Counted from the stretch's first letter, positions 11,031-20,936 are shown. The stretch: DNA of 64,000 bases from Limnochordaceae bacterium (GCA_014896295.1 JADBKR010000005.1:372001-436000); one strand, 5' to 3'. A program made the numbers and translations. Notes: generated from the sequence alone by a model not told the origin.

Positions 11031-11795
11031 TCAGGGATGATGGTCGTGGTCATGGCCGTGCTCGTGGTCATGGCCGTGGTGGTGCTCCTCGCCGTCCTCT
11101 TCGACGCCCCACGGATCCTCGGGCGACGCGGCCATGCCCACCGCGGCCAGCACGTGCTGCAGCATCACGGCTTCCGGTACGGCCCCCTCGACCTCTTCCC
11201 GCTCGTTGATGACGGTCTTGGGCACCCCATAGACGCCGTATCGGTCCGCCAGCTCCGGGAACTCCAGCGCCTCCACCATGTCCGCCCGGACGAAGGGGCT
11301 TTCCATGGCGAACTGGTGGGCGAGCCGCACGGCCTTCGGACAGTACGGGCACGTCGGCGTAACGAACACCTGGATGTGCACCGGCTGGGTGATCTCGCTC
11401 AGCTTCTGGCGCGTGGCCTCGGAGAGCCGGGTCTTCTCGTTGGAGATGTCGACGAGGTCCTCGATGAGGCTCCCGAACTCGTATCCCGCCGGGATGCCGA
11501 AGTAGCGGGCGCGCGTGTCGGTGCCGTCCTGCCGCAGCAGGACCAGCGCCGGCACCTTGTCCACCTCGTACAGCTGAGCCTTGGCCGGCTCGGCCCCGAT
11601 GTCCACCACCTCGTACTCGACCCGATCGCTGAGGCTGGCCAGCTCCTGGATGAGCTCCACCGTCTGCCCGCAGTACTGGCAGTTGTTCTGACCGCTCTCG
11701 GAACCGTCGGTGAAGACCAGCACCTTCGCCTTGTTGGGTACCTTCTGGAAGAGGTCCTGCAAGTAGGACCGGTCCCTCGCGGATAGAAGCGGCAC
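11031..11795 (-). CDS. Protein disulfide oxidoreductase (two thioredoxin folds) with His-rich tail
   Basis: 254 residues. Start GTG 11795 was preferred to GTG 11801 because AAGGAGGA lies 6 bases upstream. This is the PDO/glutaredoxin-like family known from hyperthermophilic archaea and some thermophilic bacteria: two thioredoxin units, the first with CQYC (39-42), the second with CPYC (149-152), each followed by a cis-Pro loop (KVPALVLL, GVPKTVIN). It should shuttle disulfides in the cytoplasm with a thioredoxin-reductase-like partner. The last ~17 residues are nearly all His with Asp and Gly (EEHHHGHDHEHGHD then HDHHP), a likely metal-binding tail. First gene of a unit with the CoA-disulfide-reductase-like gene and a methyltransferase. 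A CsoR/CstR-like palindrome lies 77 bases upstream. Confidence 0.9.
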   Translation of the reverse strand: MPLLSARDRSYLQDLFQKVPNKAKVLVFTDGSESGQNNCQYCGQTVELIQELASLSDRVEYEVVDIGAEPAKAQLYEVDKVPALVLLRQDGTDTRARYFGIPAGYEFGSLIEDLVDISNEKTRLSEATRQKLSEITQPVHIQVFVTPTCPYCPKAVRLAHQFAMESPFVRADMVEALEFPELADRYGVYGVPKTVINEREEVEGAVPEAVMLQHVLAAVGMAASPEDPWGVEEDGEEHHHGHDHEHGHDHDHHP

Positions 11796-11871
11796 AACCA
11801 CTCCTCCTTCGTGCGCTTTGACTTAGTTTACTCCGTGCGAACCATTCCCCGTGGCCCGGGAGGTGCTTACC

Positions 11872-11887
11872 ATACCCTGTAGGGTAT
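11872..11887. promoter_or_regulatory. CsoR/CstR-like operator palindrome
   Basis: ATACCCTGTAGGGTAT: two ATACCC half-sites facing each other around TGTA. CsoR-family repressors (copper) and their persulfide-sensing relative CstR bind sites of just this kind (ATACCC...GGGTAT). It lies between the MFS gene and the redox operon, 77 bases upstream of the PDO start. No CsoR-type repressor gene is in this window, so the identity of the regulator is inference. Confidence 0.55.
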
Positions 11888-11948
11888 ACCTCCGAGGTGA
11901 GAATAACCGGTGCCGCCCTGCCTGTCAATGGGCCGGTACAGACGCTCC

Positions 11949-13271
11949 TCACCCCGGCAGGCTCTCTTGCCGCTGACCGCCCGCGGCGGCGCCGGCGGCG
12001 GGCAGCTCGGTCCGCCCCGTCACCGCCCGGATCTCCCACGGTCTCAGCCAGGCGAACGCGGCGAGCGCCACCCCGCCCCCCATCGCCCAGGCGGTCCCCA
12101 CCCCGGCGTGGTCGGCCACGGCGCCTGCCAGCATGCTGCCGATGGGCGCCACCCCCACGAGCACCAGCGTGTACAGGCTCATGACCCTGCCGCGCATGCG
12201 CTCCTCGCTGTTGAGCTGGACCATCGCGTTGGTGCCCACCGAGAGGCTGACCATCCCCCAACCGGTGAGCGCCATGAGCGCCAGCGCGGGCAGATACCAC
12301 CGGCAGACGGCCAGGCCGGCGAGGCCCAGGCCGAGCAGCACCACCCCGGCCGACCGGCGCCACGCCGGGGGCTCCGCCGATCGCTCCGACGCAAGGCCGG
12401 CGGCCGCCACCAGGGCTCCCACCCCAAGGCTCGACATCAGCAGGCCGTACCCCGAGGCGCCCTGGCCGAGGGTACGGCTCGCGTAGACGGGGGTGAGGAC
12501 CTGGAAGTTCATCGAGAAGAGGCTGACGATCCCCAGCAACAACAGCCCCTGGCGGATGGGCCGAGTGGCGCGGGCGTACCGCAATCCGTCCATGACGGGG
12601 CGCCACATGCCCGACGGGGTCAACAGGTCACCGAGCGCGCCGCCCGGGGGACGGGTCCTGTCGGCGGCGATACGGATGCCGGCCAGCACCCCGATCACGG
12701 GCACGAAGGAGAGCGCGTTGAGCAAGAACGCAGGGCCCGAGCCGACCGCCGCCACGACCAACCCGGCGACCCCCGGGCCCACGATGCGGGCCAGGTTGAA
12801 GATCGTGGAGTGCAGCCCGATCGCGCTGGCCAGGGCCTCGCGTGGCACCATGTCGCCCAGGAAAGCGTTACGGCCCGGCATGTCCAGCGTGTTGAAGACC
12901 CCGTAGATCCCTGCGATGACCACGACGTGCCAGTACCGCACCCAGCCCAGGACCGTGAGCACGCCCAGCACCGCGGCACACGCGGCGAGGGCCGACTGGG
13001 TCAGTATGAGCATCTTGCGCCGATTGGCATGGTCGGCGATGGTGCCGGCAGGAAGGGAGAAGAAGAGCACCGGAAGGCTCTGCACGGCGGAGACCGTGCC
13101 GAGCTTCACCGCCGAACCGGTGAGCTGCAGCACGAGCCACGCCTGGGCAGCCCCTTGCATCCAGGTGCCGATCAGCGAGATGCCTTGCGCCGCCAGGTAC
13201 GACCGAAACGCCGGGAAGGAGAGGGCGCCCGCCCGGACGGCGCCCCACCGGCCCGCCCCCCGTAGCCCCAT
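11949..13271 (-). CDS. MFS transporter, EntS-like exporter family
   Basis: 440 residues with about twelve membrane segments and no signal peptide. The N-terminal half opens with FRSYLAAQGISLIGTWMQGA, the typical start of the MFS_3 (EntS/enterobactin-exporter-like) group, and the loop 2-3 motif is GTIADHANRRKMLILTQ (the G-x-x-x-D-R-x-x-R signature). A similar loop, NSEERMRGRVMSLYTL, lies in the second half. Members export drugs, siderophores or unknown small molecules by proton antiport. It starts 12 bases after the upstream GTPase gene on the same strand and may share its transcript. ATG 13271 has only a weak ribosome-binding site. Substrate unknown. Confidence 0.88.
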   Translation of the reverse strand: MGLRGAGRWGAVRAGALSFPAFRSYLAAQGISLIGTWMQGAAQAWLVLQLTGSAVKLGTVSAVQSLPVLFFSLPAGTIADHANRRKMLILTQSALAACAAVLGVLTVLGWVRYWHVVVIAGIYGVFNTLDMPGRNAFLGDMVPREALASAIGLHSTIFNLARIVGPGVAGLVVAAVGSGPAFLLNALSFVPVIGVLAGIRIAADRTRPPGGALGDLLTPSGMWRPVMDGLRYARATRPIRQGLLLLGIVSLFSMNFQVLTPVYASRTLGQGASGYGLLMSSLGVGALVAAAGLASERSAEPPAWRRSAGVVLLGLGLAGLAVCRWYLPALALMALTGWGMVSLSVGTNAMVQLNSEERMRGRVMSLYTLVLVGVAPIGSMLAGAVADHAGVGTAWAMGGGVALAAFAWLRPWEIRAVTGRTELPAAGAAAGGQRQESLPG

Positions 13272-13283
13272 GCAACGGACGCC

Positions 13284-14663
13284 CTAGTGACGGGCCACGG
13301 CAGGCAGCACCTGCCGGTGGACGATCTCGGCCAGCCCGGGCTTGCTCACTTCCCGAAGCTCGTAGCGCACGCGCACCGCGGGCCTCTGGATGGCCACGAT
13401 GCGGCGCAAGTCGATGGGCGTACCGACCACGACCACGTCGGCGGGCGTCGCGTTGATGGTCGCCTCCAGTTCCCGCACCTGCTCGGCGCCGTACCCCATG
13501 GCCGGCAGGACGGTCTCCAGGTGAGGATACCGGGCGTACGTCTCCCGAATGGATCCGACCGCATACGGCCTCGGATCGACCAGGACGGCGCCGTGCTTGC
13601 GAGCAGCAATGGCCCCCGCCCCGTAGCGCATCTCTCCGTGGGTCAGCGTGGGCCCGTCCTCGACCACCAGGGCCCGCTTGCCGTCCAGCCACTCGGGGTG
13701 GTCCACGGTGATCGGGGATTCCGCCTCGACGACCACGGCGCCCGGGTTGAGCCGGGCCAGGCTCTCCCGCACCGCCTGCACCGACTCCGGCGACGCCGTG
13801 TCGACCTTGTTGATGACCGCCACGTGGGCCATGCGCGCGTTGGTCTCGCCCGGGTGATAGCTGCGCTCGTGGCCCGCCCGGTGGGGGTCGACCACCACGA
13901 TGTGGAGCGTGGGCCGGTAAAACGGCAGATCGTTGTTACCCCCGTCCCACACGATGACGTCCGCTTCCGCCTGCGCCCGGTCCAGGATGGCCCCGTAGTC
14001 GACGCCCGCGTACACCACGCTCCCCCTGTCCAGGTGCGGCTCGTACTCCTCCCGCTCCTCGATGGTGCAGTGGTGACGATCGAGGTCTTCGTAGGTGGCG
14101 AAGCGCTGCACCACCTGCTCTTCCAGGCGCCCGTACGGCATCGGGTGGCGGACCACCGCGACCCGCATCCCCGCCTCGCGCAAGATCGCCACGACCCGGC
14201 GGGTCGTCTGGCTCTTGCCCGCTCCCGTGCGCACCGCCGTGATCGCCACCACCGGCACGCGCGCTTCGAGCATCGTCGTCGAGGGCCCCATCAAGCGGAA
14301 GTCGGCGCCGGCCGCCAGCGCCACCGACGCCCGATCCATCACGTGGGTGTGGGGCACGTCGCTGTACGCGAAGACCACCTCGTCGACGTGCTGCTCCCGG
14401 ATGATGCGGGGTAGCTCCTCCTCGGGATAGATGGGAATCCCCTGCGGGTATCGCGGCCCCGCGAGCGCAGGGGGATAGGTCCGCCCCTCGATGTGGGGGA
14501 TCTGGGTGGCGGTGAAGGCCACCACCTCGTACCCCGGATGGTGCCGGAAAAAGACGTTGAAGTTGTGGAAGTCGCGTCCCGCCGCCCCCATGATGACCAC
14601 CCGCGTCGGCCTCGTCCCCAAGACGCCGCTCCCCTTTCCGCGCGGATCTATCCTCTCACCCAT
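13284..14663 (-). CDS. Cyclic 2,3-diphosphoglycerate synthetase-like P-loop GTPase
   Basis: 459 residues from ATG 14663, seven bases after the argF stop; a TTG at 14621 with GGGGAG upstream is an alternative that trims 14 residues. An N-terminal dehydrogenase-like fold (VVIMGAAGRDFHNFNVFFR) is followed by a P-loop, TAVRTGAGKSQTTRRVV, then WDGGNNDLPFY and VAVINKVDTA, a guanine-type NKxD. This pattern is that of the family named after archaeal cDPG synthetase, which is widespread in bacteria that do not make cDPG. The real substrate in bacteria is unknown. Its tight link to argF hints at a role near carbamoyl phosphate or arginine metabolism (inference). The C-terminus (ADVVVVGTPIDLRRI) is complete. 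Confidence 0.85.
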   Translation of the reverse strand: MGERIDPRGKGSGVLGTRPTRVVIMGAAGRDFHNFNVFFRHHPGYEVVAFTATQIPHIEGRTYPPALAGPRYPQGIPIYPEEELPRIIREQHVDEVVFAYSDVPHTHVMDRASVALAAGADFRLMGPSTTMLEARVPVVAITAVRTGAGKSQTTRRVVAILREAGMRVAVVRHPMPYGRLEEQVVQRFATYEDLDRHHCTIEEREEYEPHLDRGSVVYAGVDYGAILDRAQAEADVIVWDGGNNDLPFYRPTLHIVVVDPHRAGHERSYHPGETNARMAHVAVINKVDTASPESVQAVRESLARLNPGAVVVEAESPITVDHPEWLDGKRALVVEDGPTLTHGEMRYGAGAIAARKHGAVLVDPRPYAVGSIRETYARYPHLETVLPAMGYGAEQVRELEATINATPADVVVVGTPIDLRRIVAIQRPAVRVRYELREVSKPGLAEIVHRQVLPAVARH

Positions 14664-14670
14664 CCCATCT

Positions 14671-15663
14671 TCAGGCTCCCAACAACAACGTGAGAATGGC
14701 CTTCTGGGCATGGAGCCGGTTTTCGGCTTGATCCCACACGATGGAGCGAGGCCCGTCGATCACCTCGTCGGTGATCTCCTCGCCGCGATGCGCCGGCAGG
14801 CAGTGCATGACCACCACGTGGGGAGCCGCTTGCTCCAGCAGCGCCCGGTTGACCTGATAGGCGGCCAGGTCCTGCACCCTGCGGTCGTGGTCGGCCTCCT
14901 GGCCCATGCTCGCCCACACGTCGGTGTAAACGACGTCGGCACCCGCGACCGCCCGGCGGGGATCCGCCTCCACCTCGACGCTCCCGCCCGACGCACGCGC
15001 ATCCTCCCGGGCCATGGCCAGGGCCTGCTCGTCGAGCTGATACCCTGCGGGGCTGGAGAGTACCACGCGCATGCCCAGGCGAGCCCCGCCGAGCGCCAGA
15101 GAGCGCGCCACGTTGTTGGAGTCTCCGACGTAGGTGAGCTGCACCCCGCTGAGCCGCCCGAAGCGTTCCTGGATGGTGAGGAAGTCGGCCAGGGCTTGAG
15201 CCGGGTGCAGGTAGTCCGTGAGGCCGTTGATGACCGGCACGGTGGCGGCCGCGGCCAGCTGCACCACGTCGTCGTGCGAGTAGGTACGGATCATGATGGC
15301 GTCGACGTAGCGGGAGAGCACGCGCCCCGTATCCTCGATGGTCTCGCCCCGGCGCAATTGCAGCTCCTGCGCGCTCAGGAAGAGCGCGTGGCCCCCGAGC
15401 TGGTACATGGCCACCTCGAAGGAGACCCGGGTGCGGGTGGAAGGCTTCTGGAAGATCATGGCGAGCGTCCGCCCGGCCAGCGGCCGCACGTGCAGCCCCG
15501 CCTTGTGCCACGTCTTCAGCAAACGTGCCAGCTCGAGCATGCGCTCCAGCTCGGTGCGGGAGAAGTCCCGCAAGCAGAGGAAGTCCCGCCCGATCAGTGC
15601 CGTCGCTACCGGGTCCCGGGTGAGCCGCTCCCACTCAGGCAGTTGTTGGACCTGTACCTCCAT
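14671..15663 (-). CDS. argF: Ornithine carbamoyltransferase
   Basis: 330 residues. Joins carbamoyl phosphate and ornithine to citrulline in arginine synthesis, or runs in reverse in the deiminase pathway. Carbamoyl-phosphate site STRTR at 75-79 (FQKPSTRTRVSFE), the HPAQALAD motif for HPTQ-LAD, and the ornithine site HCLPAH at 287-292 are all present; DSNNVARSL is the family NN motif. Start ATG 15663 matches the family N-terminus and has AAGG/GGAGGGG upstream. It is followed by the cDPG-synthetase-like gene. A TATGCA/TGCATA palindrome lies 26 bases before the start. No other arginine gene is in the window, so biosynthetic versus catabolic use cannot be told from context. Confidence 0.96.
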   Translation of the reverse strand: MEVQVQQLPEWERLTRDPVATALIGRDFLCLRDFSRTELERMLELARLLKTWHKAGLHVRPLAGRTLAMIFQKPSTRTRVSFEVAMYQLGGHALFLSAQELQLRRGETIEDTGRVLSRYVDAIMIRTYSHDDVVQLAAAATVPVINGLTDYLHPAQALADFLTIQERFGRLSGVQLTYVGDSNNVARSLALGGARLGMRVVLSSPAGYQLDEQALAMAREDARASGGSVEVEADPRRAVAGADVVYTDVWASMGQEADHDRRVQDLAAYQVNRALLEQAAPHVVVMHCLPAHRGEEITDEVIDGPRSIVWDQAENRLHAQKAILTLLLGA

Positions 15664-15688
15664 GCCCGCCGCCTTCCCCTCCGTGTCA

Positions 15689-15704
15689 TATGCAGCAGTG
15701 CATA
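15689..15704. promoter_or_regulatory. Inverted repeat before argF, possible ArgR box
   Basis: TATGCAGCAGTGCATA: perfect 6-base arms around a GCAG centre, just upstream of the argF ribosome-binding site. The arms resemble ArgR/AhrC half-sites (TnTGnAT...ATnCAnA). The site is shorter and more G+C-rich than classic boxes, so this is a tentative call. Confidence 0.35.
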
Positions 15705-15727
15705 CGCCTGCCCGCGCCAACCCGCCC

Positions 15728-16612
15728 TCATTCTACCACCGCCCGGGGGGCCCGGCGCCGCAACTGCGCCCACCAGAGCGTCCCGCCGAGGGCCAGCGCG
15801 ACGCTCACCCACTGCGCCAGGGTCAGGCCCAGAGCCAGCGGCTCTCCGAGGCGGAAAAACTCCATGAGGAAGCGGCCGGCCGAGTAGGTCGCCAGATACA
15901 AGGCCGTGATCTCCCCGGGCTCCCTATCGGGCCGGCGCCGGTACCAGACCAGGAACAGGACGCCGGCGGCGTCGCAGAGGGACTCGTAGAAAAACGCCGG
16001 GTGGAAGTAAGCGTAGGACGCCCACTCGAGCGGGCGCATCTCGGGGCGGATGTAGACGCGCCACGGCACCGAAGTCGGGTAACCGAACACCTCGTTGTTG
16101 AAGAAGTTGCCCCACCGGCCGATCGCCTGTCCCAGCAGGATCGAGGGCATGGCCAGGTCGGCGAGCCCCAGGGGGGCCACGCCCCGCCGCCGGGACATGA
16201 CCCAGATGGTCAGCATCGCGCCGGCCAGGGCGCCGTGGATGGAGAGCCCCCCCATCCAGGTGCGCAGCATGTCCACCGGATGCTGCCAGAAATAGACGGC
16301 GTTTTGTACCACGAAGGCAAGACGCGCCCCCAGCAAGCTGAGGGGAATTCCCAGGAGGACCACGTCGATCAGGTCGTCCACGCTCAGGCCGAGGCGCCGG
16401 CGCTCGGGCTGCGCGAGGGCCCAGCCGGGCACGAAGGCGAGGGCCATCAACAACCCGTACCATCGCACCTGGACCGGCCCGATCCGGATGGCCACCGGAT
16501 CCGCCGGCACCGCGCCCGTCCAGATGGGCAGGATCCAGGCTACGGCCTTCCACGCTACCGCCACCGTCGCCAGGGCTACCAAGACGGCGGCGGCCCCGCG
16601 CCCCGGTTTCAC
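15728..16612 (-). CDS. lgt: Prolipoprotein diacylglyceryl transferase
   Basis: 294 residues, about seven membrane segments. Lgt moves diacylglycerol from phosphatidylglycerol to the lipobox cysteine of prolipoproteins. Signature residues are visible: [12 protein letters not shown] (the essential His motif) and [17 protein letters not shown], the Lgt PROSITE-like pattern; the C-terminal [14 protein letters not shown] is also conserved. Start GTG 16612 was chosen: its GTGA overlaps the lon stop and GGAG lies 5 bases upstream; a GTG at 16627 is the alternative. Its presence shows lipoproteins are made, which makes it notable that the solute-binding proteins of this window lack lipoboxes. Confidence 0.95.
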   Translation of the reverse strand: MKPGRGAAAVLVALATVAVAWKAVAWILPIWTGAVPADPVAIRIGPVQVRWYGLLMALAFVPGWALAQPERRRLGLSVDDLIDVVLLGIPLSLLGARLAFVVQNAVYFWQHPVDMLRTWMGGLSIHGALAGAMLTIWVMSRRRGVAPLGLADLAMPSILLGQAIGRWGNFFNNEVFGYPTSVPWRVYIRPEMRPLEWASYAYFHPAFFYESLCDAAGVLFLVWYRRRPDREPGEITALYLATYSAGRFLMEFFRLGEPLALGLTLAQWVSVALALGGTLWWAQLRRRAPRAVVE

Positions 16613-19071
16613 GCGGTCTCCGGCCACATCGCGTCACCGCCCACGTCGGCCGCCGGCGGTGCCACGGGCACGGCCGTCTTTTCGTCGACCGGTACGCGCG
16701 TGGCCAGCACGGGGCGCTCGGCGAGGGCCATCCGCAGCACCTCGTCCATGTGGGAGACGGGATGCAGGGTCAGCTGGCGCCGCACGTTCGCAGGGATCTC
16801 TTCGGCGTCCCGCAGGTTGTCCACCGGCAGCACCACCTGCTCGATGCCGTACCGGTGAGCCGCCAGGAGCTTCTCCTTCACCCCGCCTACGGGGAGCACC
16901 CGGCCGCGCAGGGTAATTTCCCCGGTCAGCGCCACGTCGCGCCGTACGGGCCGGCCGGTCAGGGCCGAGACCAGGGCCACCGCCATCGAGACACCCGCCG
17001 ATGGCCCGTCCTTGGGGATGGCGCCCTCCGGCACGTGCACGTGGATGTCCAGCCGTTCGTAGAAGCCCGGCGGGATGCCGAGCTGCTCTGCCCGGGACCG
17101 GACATAGCTGTAGGACGCCTGCGCCGACTCCCGCATGACCTCGCCCAGCTTGCCCGTCAACCACAGCTTGCCCCGCCCCGGCACCACCGCCACCTCGATG
17201 GAGAGGAGATCCCCGCCGGCATCCGTGTAGGCCAGCCCCAGCGCCAGCCCGACCCGGTCCTCCGCCTCCGTCGGGCTGTCGTGGTAGCGCGGCGGGCCCA
17301 ACCACCGGTGCAGGTTGGCCGCCGTCACCTTGAGGCGGCACGCCGGATCCTCGACGACCCTCCGGGCCGTCTTGCGGCATATGGCGGCCAGCTGCCGTTC
17401 GAGCTCGCGCACCCCGGCCTCCCGGGTATAGGCACGCACGATGGCGGTCACGGCGCCGGGAGCCACGCTCAGGTGCTTGGGGGACAACCCGTGGTCCCGG
17501 AGCTGCCGGGGAATGAGGTGGCGGCGGGCGATCTGGACCTTCTCGAACTCGGTATATCCCGGAATGGCGATGACCTCCATCCGGTCCCGCAATGCCCGGG
17601 GGATGGCCTGCAGCAGGTTGCCCGTGGTGATGAACAGCACGTCGGAGAGGTCGATGGGCAGCTCCAGGTAGTGGTCGGAGAACGCGTGGTTTTGCTCCGG
17701 GTCGAGCACCTCGAGCAGCGCGGCCGCCGGGTCTCCCCGGAAGTCGTAGCTCATCTTGTCGACCTCGTCGAGCAGCATGACCGGGTTACGGGTCCCGGCC
17801 TGGCGAAGGGCCTGCACGATCTTGCCCGGCATCGCCCCTACGTAGGTCCGCCGGTGTCCCCGGATCTCCGCCTCGTCGCGCACCCCTCCCAGGCTGAACC
17901 GCACGAACTTGCGCTCGAGCGCCCGCGCCACGGAGCGCGCCAGGGAGGTCTTGCCGACCCCCGGTGGCCCCACGAGGCACAGGATGGGCCCCTTGAGGCG
18001 GCTTCGCACCAGCTGGCGAACGGCCAGGAACTCCAGGACGCGCTCCTTGACGTGGGCCAGGCCGTAGTGGTCTTCGTCCAGGATGCGTTCTGCGGCCTCG
18101 AGGTCGAGCCGGTCGGGGGTCGTGCGGTTCCACGGAAGCGCCAGCAGCCAGTCGAGATACGTGCGGATGACCGCCGCCTCGGCCGACATGGGCGCCATCT
18201 TCTCCAGGCGCGCCACTTCGTGCTCGGCCTTCTCCCGCACGGCCTCGGGCAGCTTCAGCTCCTGGATCCGCCGGCGAAGCTCGCCCGCCTCGGAGTCGCG
18301 TTCTTCCCCCTCGCCGAGCTCCCGCTGGATGGCCCGCATCTGCTCGCGCAGCAAGAACTCTTTCTGTGTCTTCTCCATCTGGCGGCGCACGCGGCTTTGG
18401 ATGCGGCGCTGCACGTCGAGCACCTCGGTCTCCCGGTGCAGCAGGGCGAGCAGCTTCTCGAGGCGCTCGAGGCGGCCTGCCACCTCCAGGAGCATCTGCT
18501 TCTCCTCGAAAGGCAAGGGAATCTGGCCCGCGATGGCGTCGGCCAGGCGCCCCGGGTCGGCCACCCCGCTCATCGCGCTGACGAAGTCGGCGGGGAGATA
18601 GCCGCTCAGCCGCACGTACTCGTCGAGGGCCGTGAGCACGCTGCGGATCAGCGCCTGGCGACGCATCCCGCCGGGATCCTCGGTGCTCCCGGGCCCGTCG
18701 TCGGTCTCCTGGATGGGCGCCACCCTGGCATGCATAGCGCCCTGCGACGGCCCGGGCTCGGTGGTCATGACAAGGCGCGCCCGGTAGAGGCCCTCTACCA
18801 GGACGCGAGTCTTGCCCTCCGGCATTCGCAGGAGCTGCTTGACCTCGGCCACCACTCCGACGTCGTGGACGTCGGCGGGGGCCGGCTCGGCGATCTTGGG
18901 GTCGCGCTGCGCCGCCAGCACGATGAGGCGGTTGCGCATCATGGCCTCGTCCACGGCGGCCACGGATCGGGGCCGGCCCACCTCCAGGGGCGACACCATG
19001 TGCGGAAAGACCACCAGCCCGCGCAGGGCCAGCAACGGAAGCTCAAGCTCCTGGTCGGCCCCCGTCCCCAC
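16609..19071 (-). CDS. lon: ATP-dependent Lon protease
   Basis: 820 residues, full length for bacterial LonA, starting at GTG 19071. Degrades misfolded and regulatory proteins in the cytoplasm as a hexamer. An N-terminal substrate-binding domain (from [20 protein letters not shown]) is followed by a long helical part, then the AAA+ module with Walker [14 protein letters not shown] and Walker [11 protein letters not shown]. The protease domain has the Ser-Lys dyad: Ser691 in [11 protein letters not shown] and Lys734 in GGVKEKLL, 43 residues apart as in other Lons. Lies between lonB and lgt, all on one strand, in the quality-control block. All catalytic residues are intact. Confidence 0.98.
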   Translation of the reverse strand: MGTGADQELELPLLALRGLVVFPHMVSPLEVGRPRSVAAVDEAMMRNRLIVLAAQRDPKIAEPAPADVHDVGVVAEVKQLLRMPEGKTRVLVEGLYRARLVMTTEPGPSQGAMHARVAPIQETDDGPGSTEDPGGMRRQALIRSVLTALDEYVRLSGYLPADFVSAMSGVADPGRLADAIAGQIPLPFEEKQMLLEVAGRLERLEKLLALLHRETEVLDVQRRIQSRVRRQMEKTQKEFLLREQMRAIQRELGEGEERDSEAGELRRRIQELKLPEAVREKAEHEVARLEKMAPMSAEAAVIRTYLDWLLALPWNRTTPDRLDLEAAERILDEDHYGLAHVKERVLEFLAVRQLVRSRLKGPILCLVGPPGVGKTSLARSVARALERKFVRFSLGGVRDEAEIRGHRRTYVGAMPGKIVQALRQAGTRNPVMLLDEVDKMSYDFRGDPAAALLEVLDPEQNHAFSDHYLELPIDLSDVLFITTGNLLQAIPRALRDRMEVIAIPGYTEFEKVQIARRHLIPRQLRDHGLSPKHLSVAPGAVTAIVRAYTREAGVRELERQLAAICRKTARRVVEDPACRLKVTAANLHRWLGPPRYHDSPTEAEDRVGLALGLAYTDAGGDLLSIEVAVVPGRGKLWLTGKLGEVMRESAQASYSYVRSRAEQLGIPPGFYERLDIHVHVPEGAIPKDGPSAGVSMAVALVSALTGRPVRRDVALTGEITLRGRVLPVGGVKEKLLAAHRYGIEQVVLPVDNLRDAEEIPANVRRQLTLHPVSHMDEVLRMALAERPVLATRVPVDEKTAVPVAPPAADVGGDAMWPETA

Positions 19072-19147
19072 GCGACCGCCCCCCGCCCGACAAAGCTCGA
19101 GAAAACGCCACGGCGCCCGAGCCGTTGCGCCGGGCCGCCCTTCGATC

Positions 19148-20803
19148 TTACCCTGCCCCGGAACAGGCCGTCAAAGCTTCCCGGGGCGCCGGCTCCAGGG
19201 CGCGGTCGAGCACGTCCTGCATCGTGACCGCCGGCACGACCTCGATTCCCTCGGCGTACCCAAAGATCTCCAGGTGGTTTTCCCGGGGAATGATCACGGT
19301 CCGGATGCCGGCACGGCGGGCCGCTTCTACCTTCGGGACGATGCCCCCCACCGGCTTGAGCAGTCCCCGCACCGACAGCTCGCCGGTGATGGCCACGGCC
19401 GGCTGCACCGCCCGGCCCGTGATGGCCGAGTACGCGGCGAGCGCCATGGCTGCCCCGGCCGACGGGCCGTCCACCGGTGCGCCGCCCGGGAAGTTGAGGT
19501 GAACGTCGTAGTCGCGCACGTGCACCCCGAAGTGCGCCTCGAGCACCGTCGCCAGCACCTGCACCGAGCTCATGGCCAGGCTCTTGCGCCGCACGGTGCG
19601 CCCGACGCCGGTCATCTCCTCCTCCTCGGTCACGCCCGTGACGGTGAGCCTGCCTGTGCCCGGGCCGGCCGCCGGCGCGGCGGTGGCCTCGATTTCGACC
19701 ACCATACCGGCGTTGGGGCCCCAGACCGCCAGCCCGTAGACGCACCCGACCTGGGGCTCGTGCCGGACCTGTACATCGGGCCGGGGCGTGAGCTGGCTGT
19801 GGTTGACCACCCACTCGAGGTCGGCCCGGGCGATCCGGTCGCGTCCCTCGGAGACCACCAGACCTGCCGCCACCTGCACCATGTTGACCGCTTCCCGCCC
19901 GTTGGAGGCGTACCGCCGGACCACTTCGACGGCCCCCGGCTCCAGGGGAAGCCCAATCTTCTGCGCGGCGTTGGTGGCGATGCGGGCCACGTCGTCAGGG
20001 GTGAGCGGCTTGAAGAAGATCTCGATGCACCGGGACCGGATGGCCGGGGATATCTCCTCCGGGAGCCGGGTCGTGGCCCCGATGAGGCGGAAGTCGGCCG
20101 GCAGCCCGTTCTGGAAGATGTCGTGAATGTGGGGCGGGATGTTGGAGTCTTCGCTCGAGTAGTAGGCGCTCTCGAAGAAGACCTTGCGATCCTCGAGGAC
20201 CTTCAGCAGGCGGTTGAGCTGGATGGGATGCAGCTCCCCGAGCTCGTCGATGAAGAGCACCCCGCCGTGGGCCTTGGTCACCGCACCCGGCTTGGGCTGG
20301 GGGATGCCCGCGATCCCCATGGGCCCGGCCCCCTGGTAGATGGGATCGTGCACGGAACCGAGCAGGGGATCGGCGATCCCCCGGTCGTCGAAGCGGGACG
20401 CGGTGGCGTCCACCTCCACGAAGCGGGCATCGGGCTTGAACGGCGAAAGGGGGTTGCGCTTGGCCTCTTCGAGCACGAGGCGGGCCGCGGCCGTCTTGCC
20501 CACGCCCGGCGGGCCGTAGATGATGACGTGTTGGGGGTTGGGCCCGCACAGCGCGGCGCGCAGCGCCCGCACGCCCTCCTCCTGGCCGACCACTTCCTCG
20601 AAGCTGGTGGGGCGCGTGCGCTCCGCCAGGGGTTGGGTCAAGGAGTTGGAGCGCAGCTTGCGCAGCCGTTCGAGCTCTTTGCGGGCTTCCCGGTCGATGG
20701 CCGAACGATTGACCTGCTGCGCCCGCAGGAGGTTGAAGAAGTAAAGGCCCGTGACCGCGGCAAAGAACAGGTTGACCAGCGCGAACAAAGCGACCAGATC
20801 CAT
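19148..20803 (-). CDS. lonB: LonB ATP-dependent protease, membrane linked
   Basis: 551 residues, the length of Bacillota LonB. An N-terminal membrane segment ([20 protein letters not shown]) is followed directly by an AAA+ module without the LonA substrate domain: Walker [16 protein letters not shown], Walker [13 protein letters not shown]. The protease domain ends the protein: Ser448 in [10 protein letters not shown] and Lys491 in [10 protein letters not shown]. In Bacillus subtilis lonB is next to lonA and clpX and acts in the forespore; its presence here hints at a sporulating lineage. Separated from clpX by a strong terminator, so it should have its own promoter in 20804-20895, where I see no convincing sigma-A boxes. 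Confidence 0.95.
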   Translation of the reverse strand: MDLVALFALVNLFFAAVTGLYFFNLLRAQQVNRSAIDREARKELERLRKLRSNSLTQPLAERTRPTSFEEVVGQEEGVRALRAALCGPNPQHVIIYGPPGVGKTAAARLVLEEAKRNPLSPFKPDARFVEVDATASRFDDRGIADPLLGSVHDPIYQGAGPMGIAGIPQPKPGAVTKAHGGVLFIDELGELHPIQLNRLLKVLEDRKVFFESAYYSSEDSNIPPHIHDIFQNGLPADFRLIGATTRLPEEISPAIRSRCIEIFFKPLTPDDVARIATNAAQKIGLPLEPGAVEVVRRYASNGREAVNMVQVAAGLVVSEGRDRIARADLEWVVNHSQLTPRPDVQVRHEPQVGCVYGLAVWGPNAGMVVEIEATAAPAAGPGTGRLTVTGVTEEEEMTGVGRTVRRKSLAMSSVQVLATVLEAHFGVHVRDYDVHLNFPGGAPVDGPSAGAAMALAAYSAITGRAVQPAVAITGELSVRGLLKPVGGIVPKVEAARRAGIRTVIIPRENHLEIFGYAEGIEVVPAVTMQDVLDRALEPAPREALTACSGAG

Positions 20804-20895
20804 GGGCCACCCCCGTGGAGACCGTCCTGGCCGGTTTCCAGGCAGTGGCTAGTATGCCGCGCGGCGTCCGCCTCCAAACGGTGCGATCGGGCGCG

Positions 20896-20927
20896 AAAAG
20901 GCCGGCGGCCCCTGGCCGCCGGCCTTT
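20896..20927 (-). terminator. Rho-independent terminator of clpX
   Basis: A perfect 14-base stem (AAAGGCCGGCGGCC, loop AGG, then GGCCGCCGGCCTTT on the reverse strand) followed by a T run, starting about 10 bases after the clpX stop codon. It separates clpX from lonB. Confidence 0.9.
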
Positions 20928-20936
20928 GCTTGCGAG

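Noticed and set aside
11037..11110. GGTCATGGCCGTG-like tandem repeat, possible minisatellite or array
   Set aside because: It is simply the His/Asp codon run that encodes the tail of the disulfide oxidoreductase; no spacers and no further copies.
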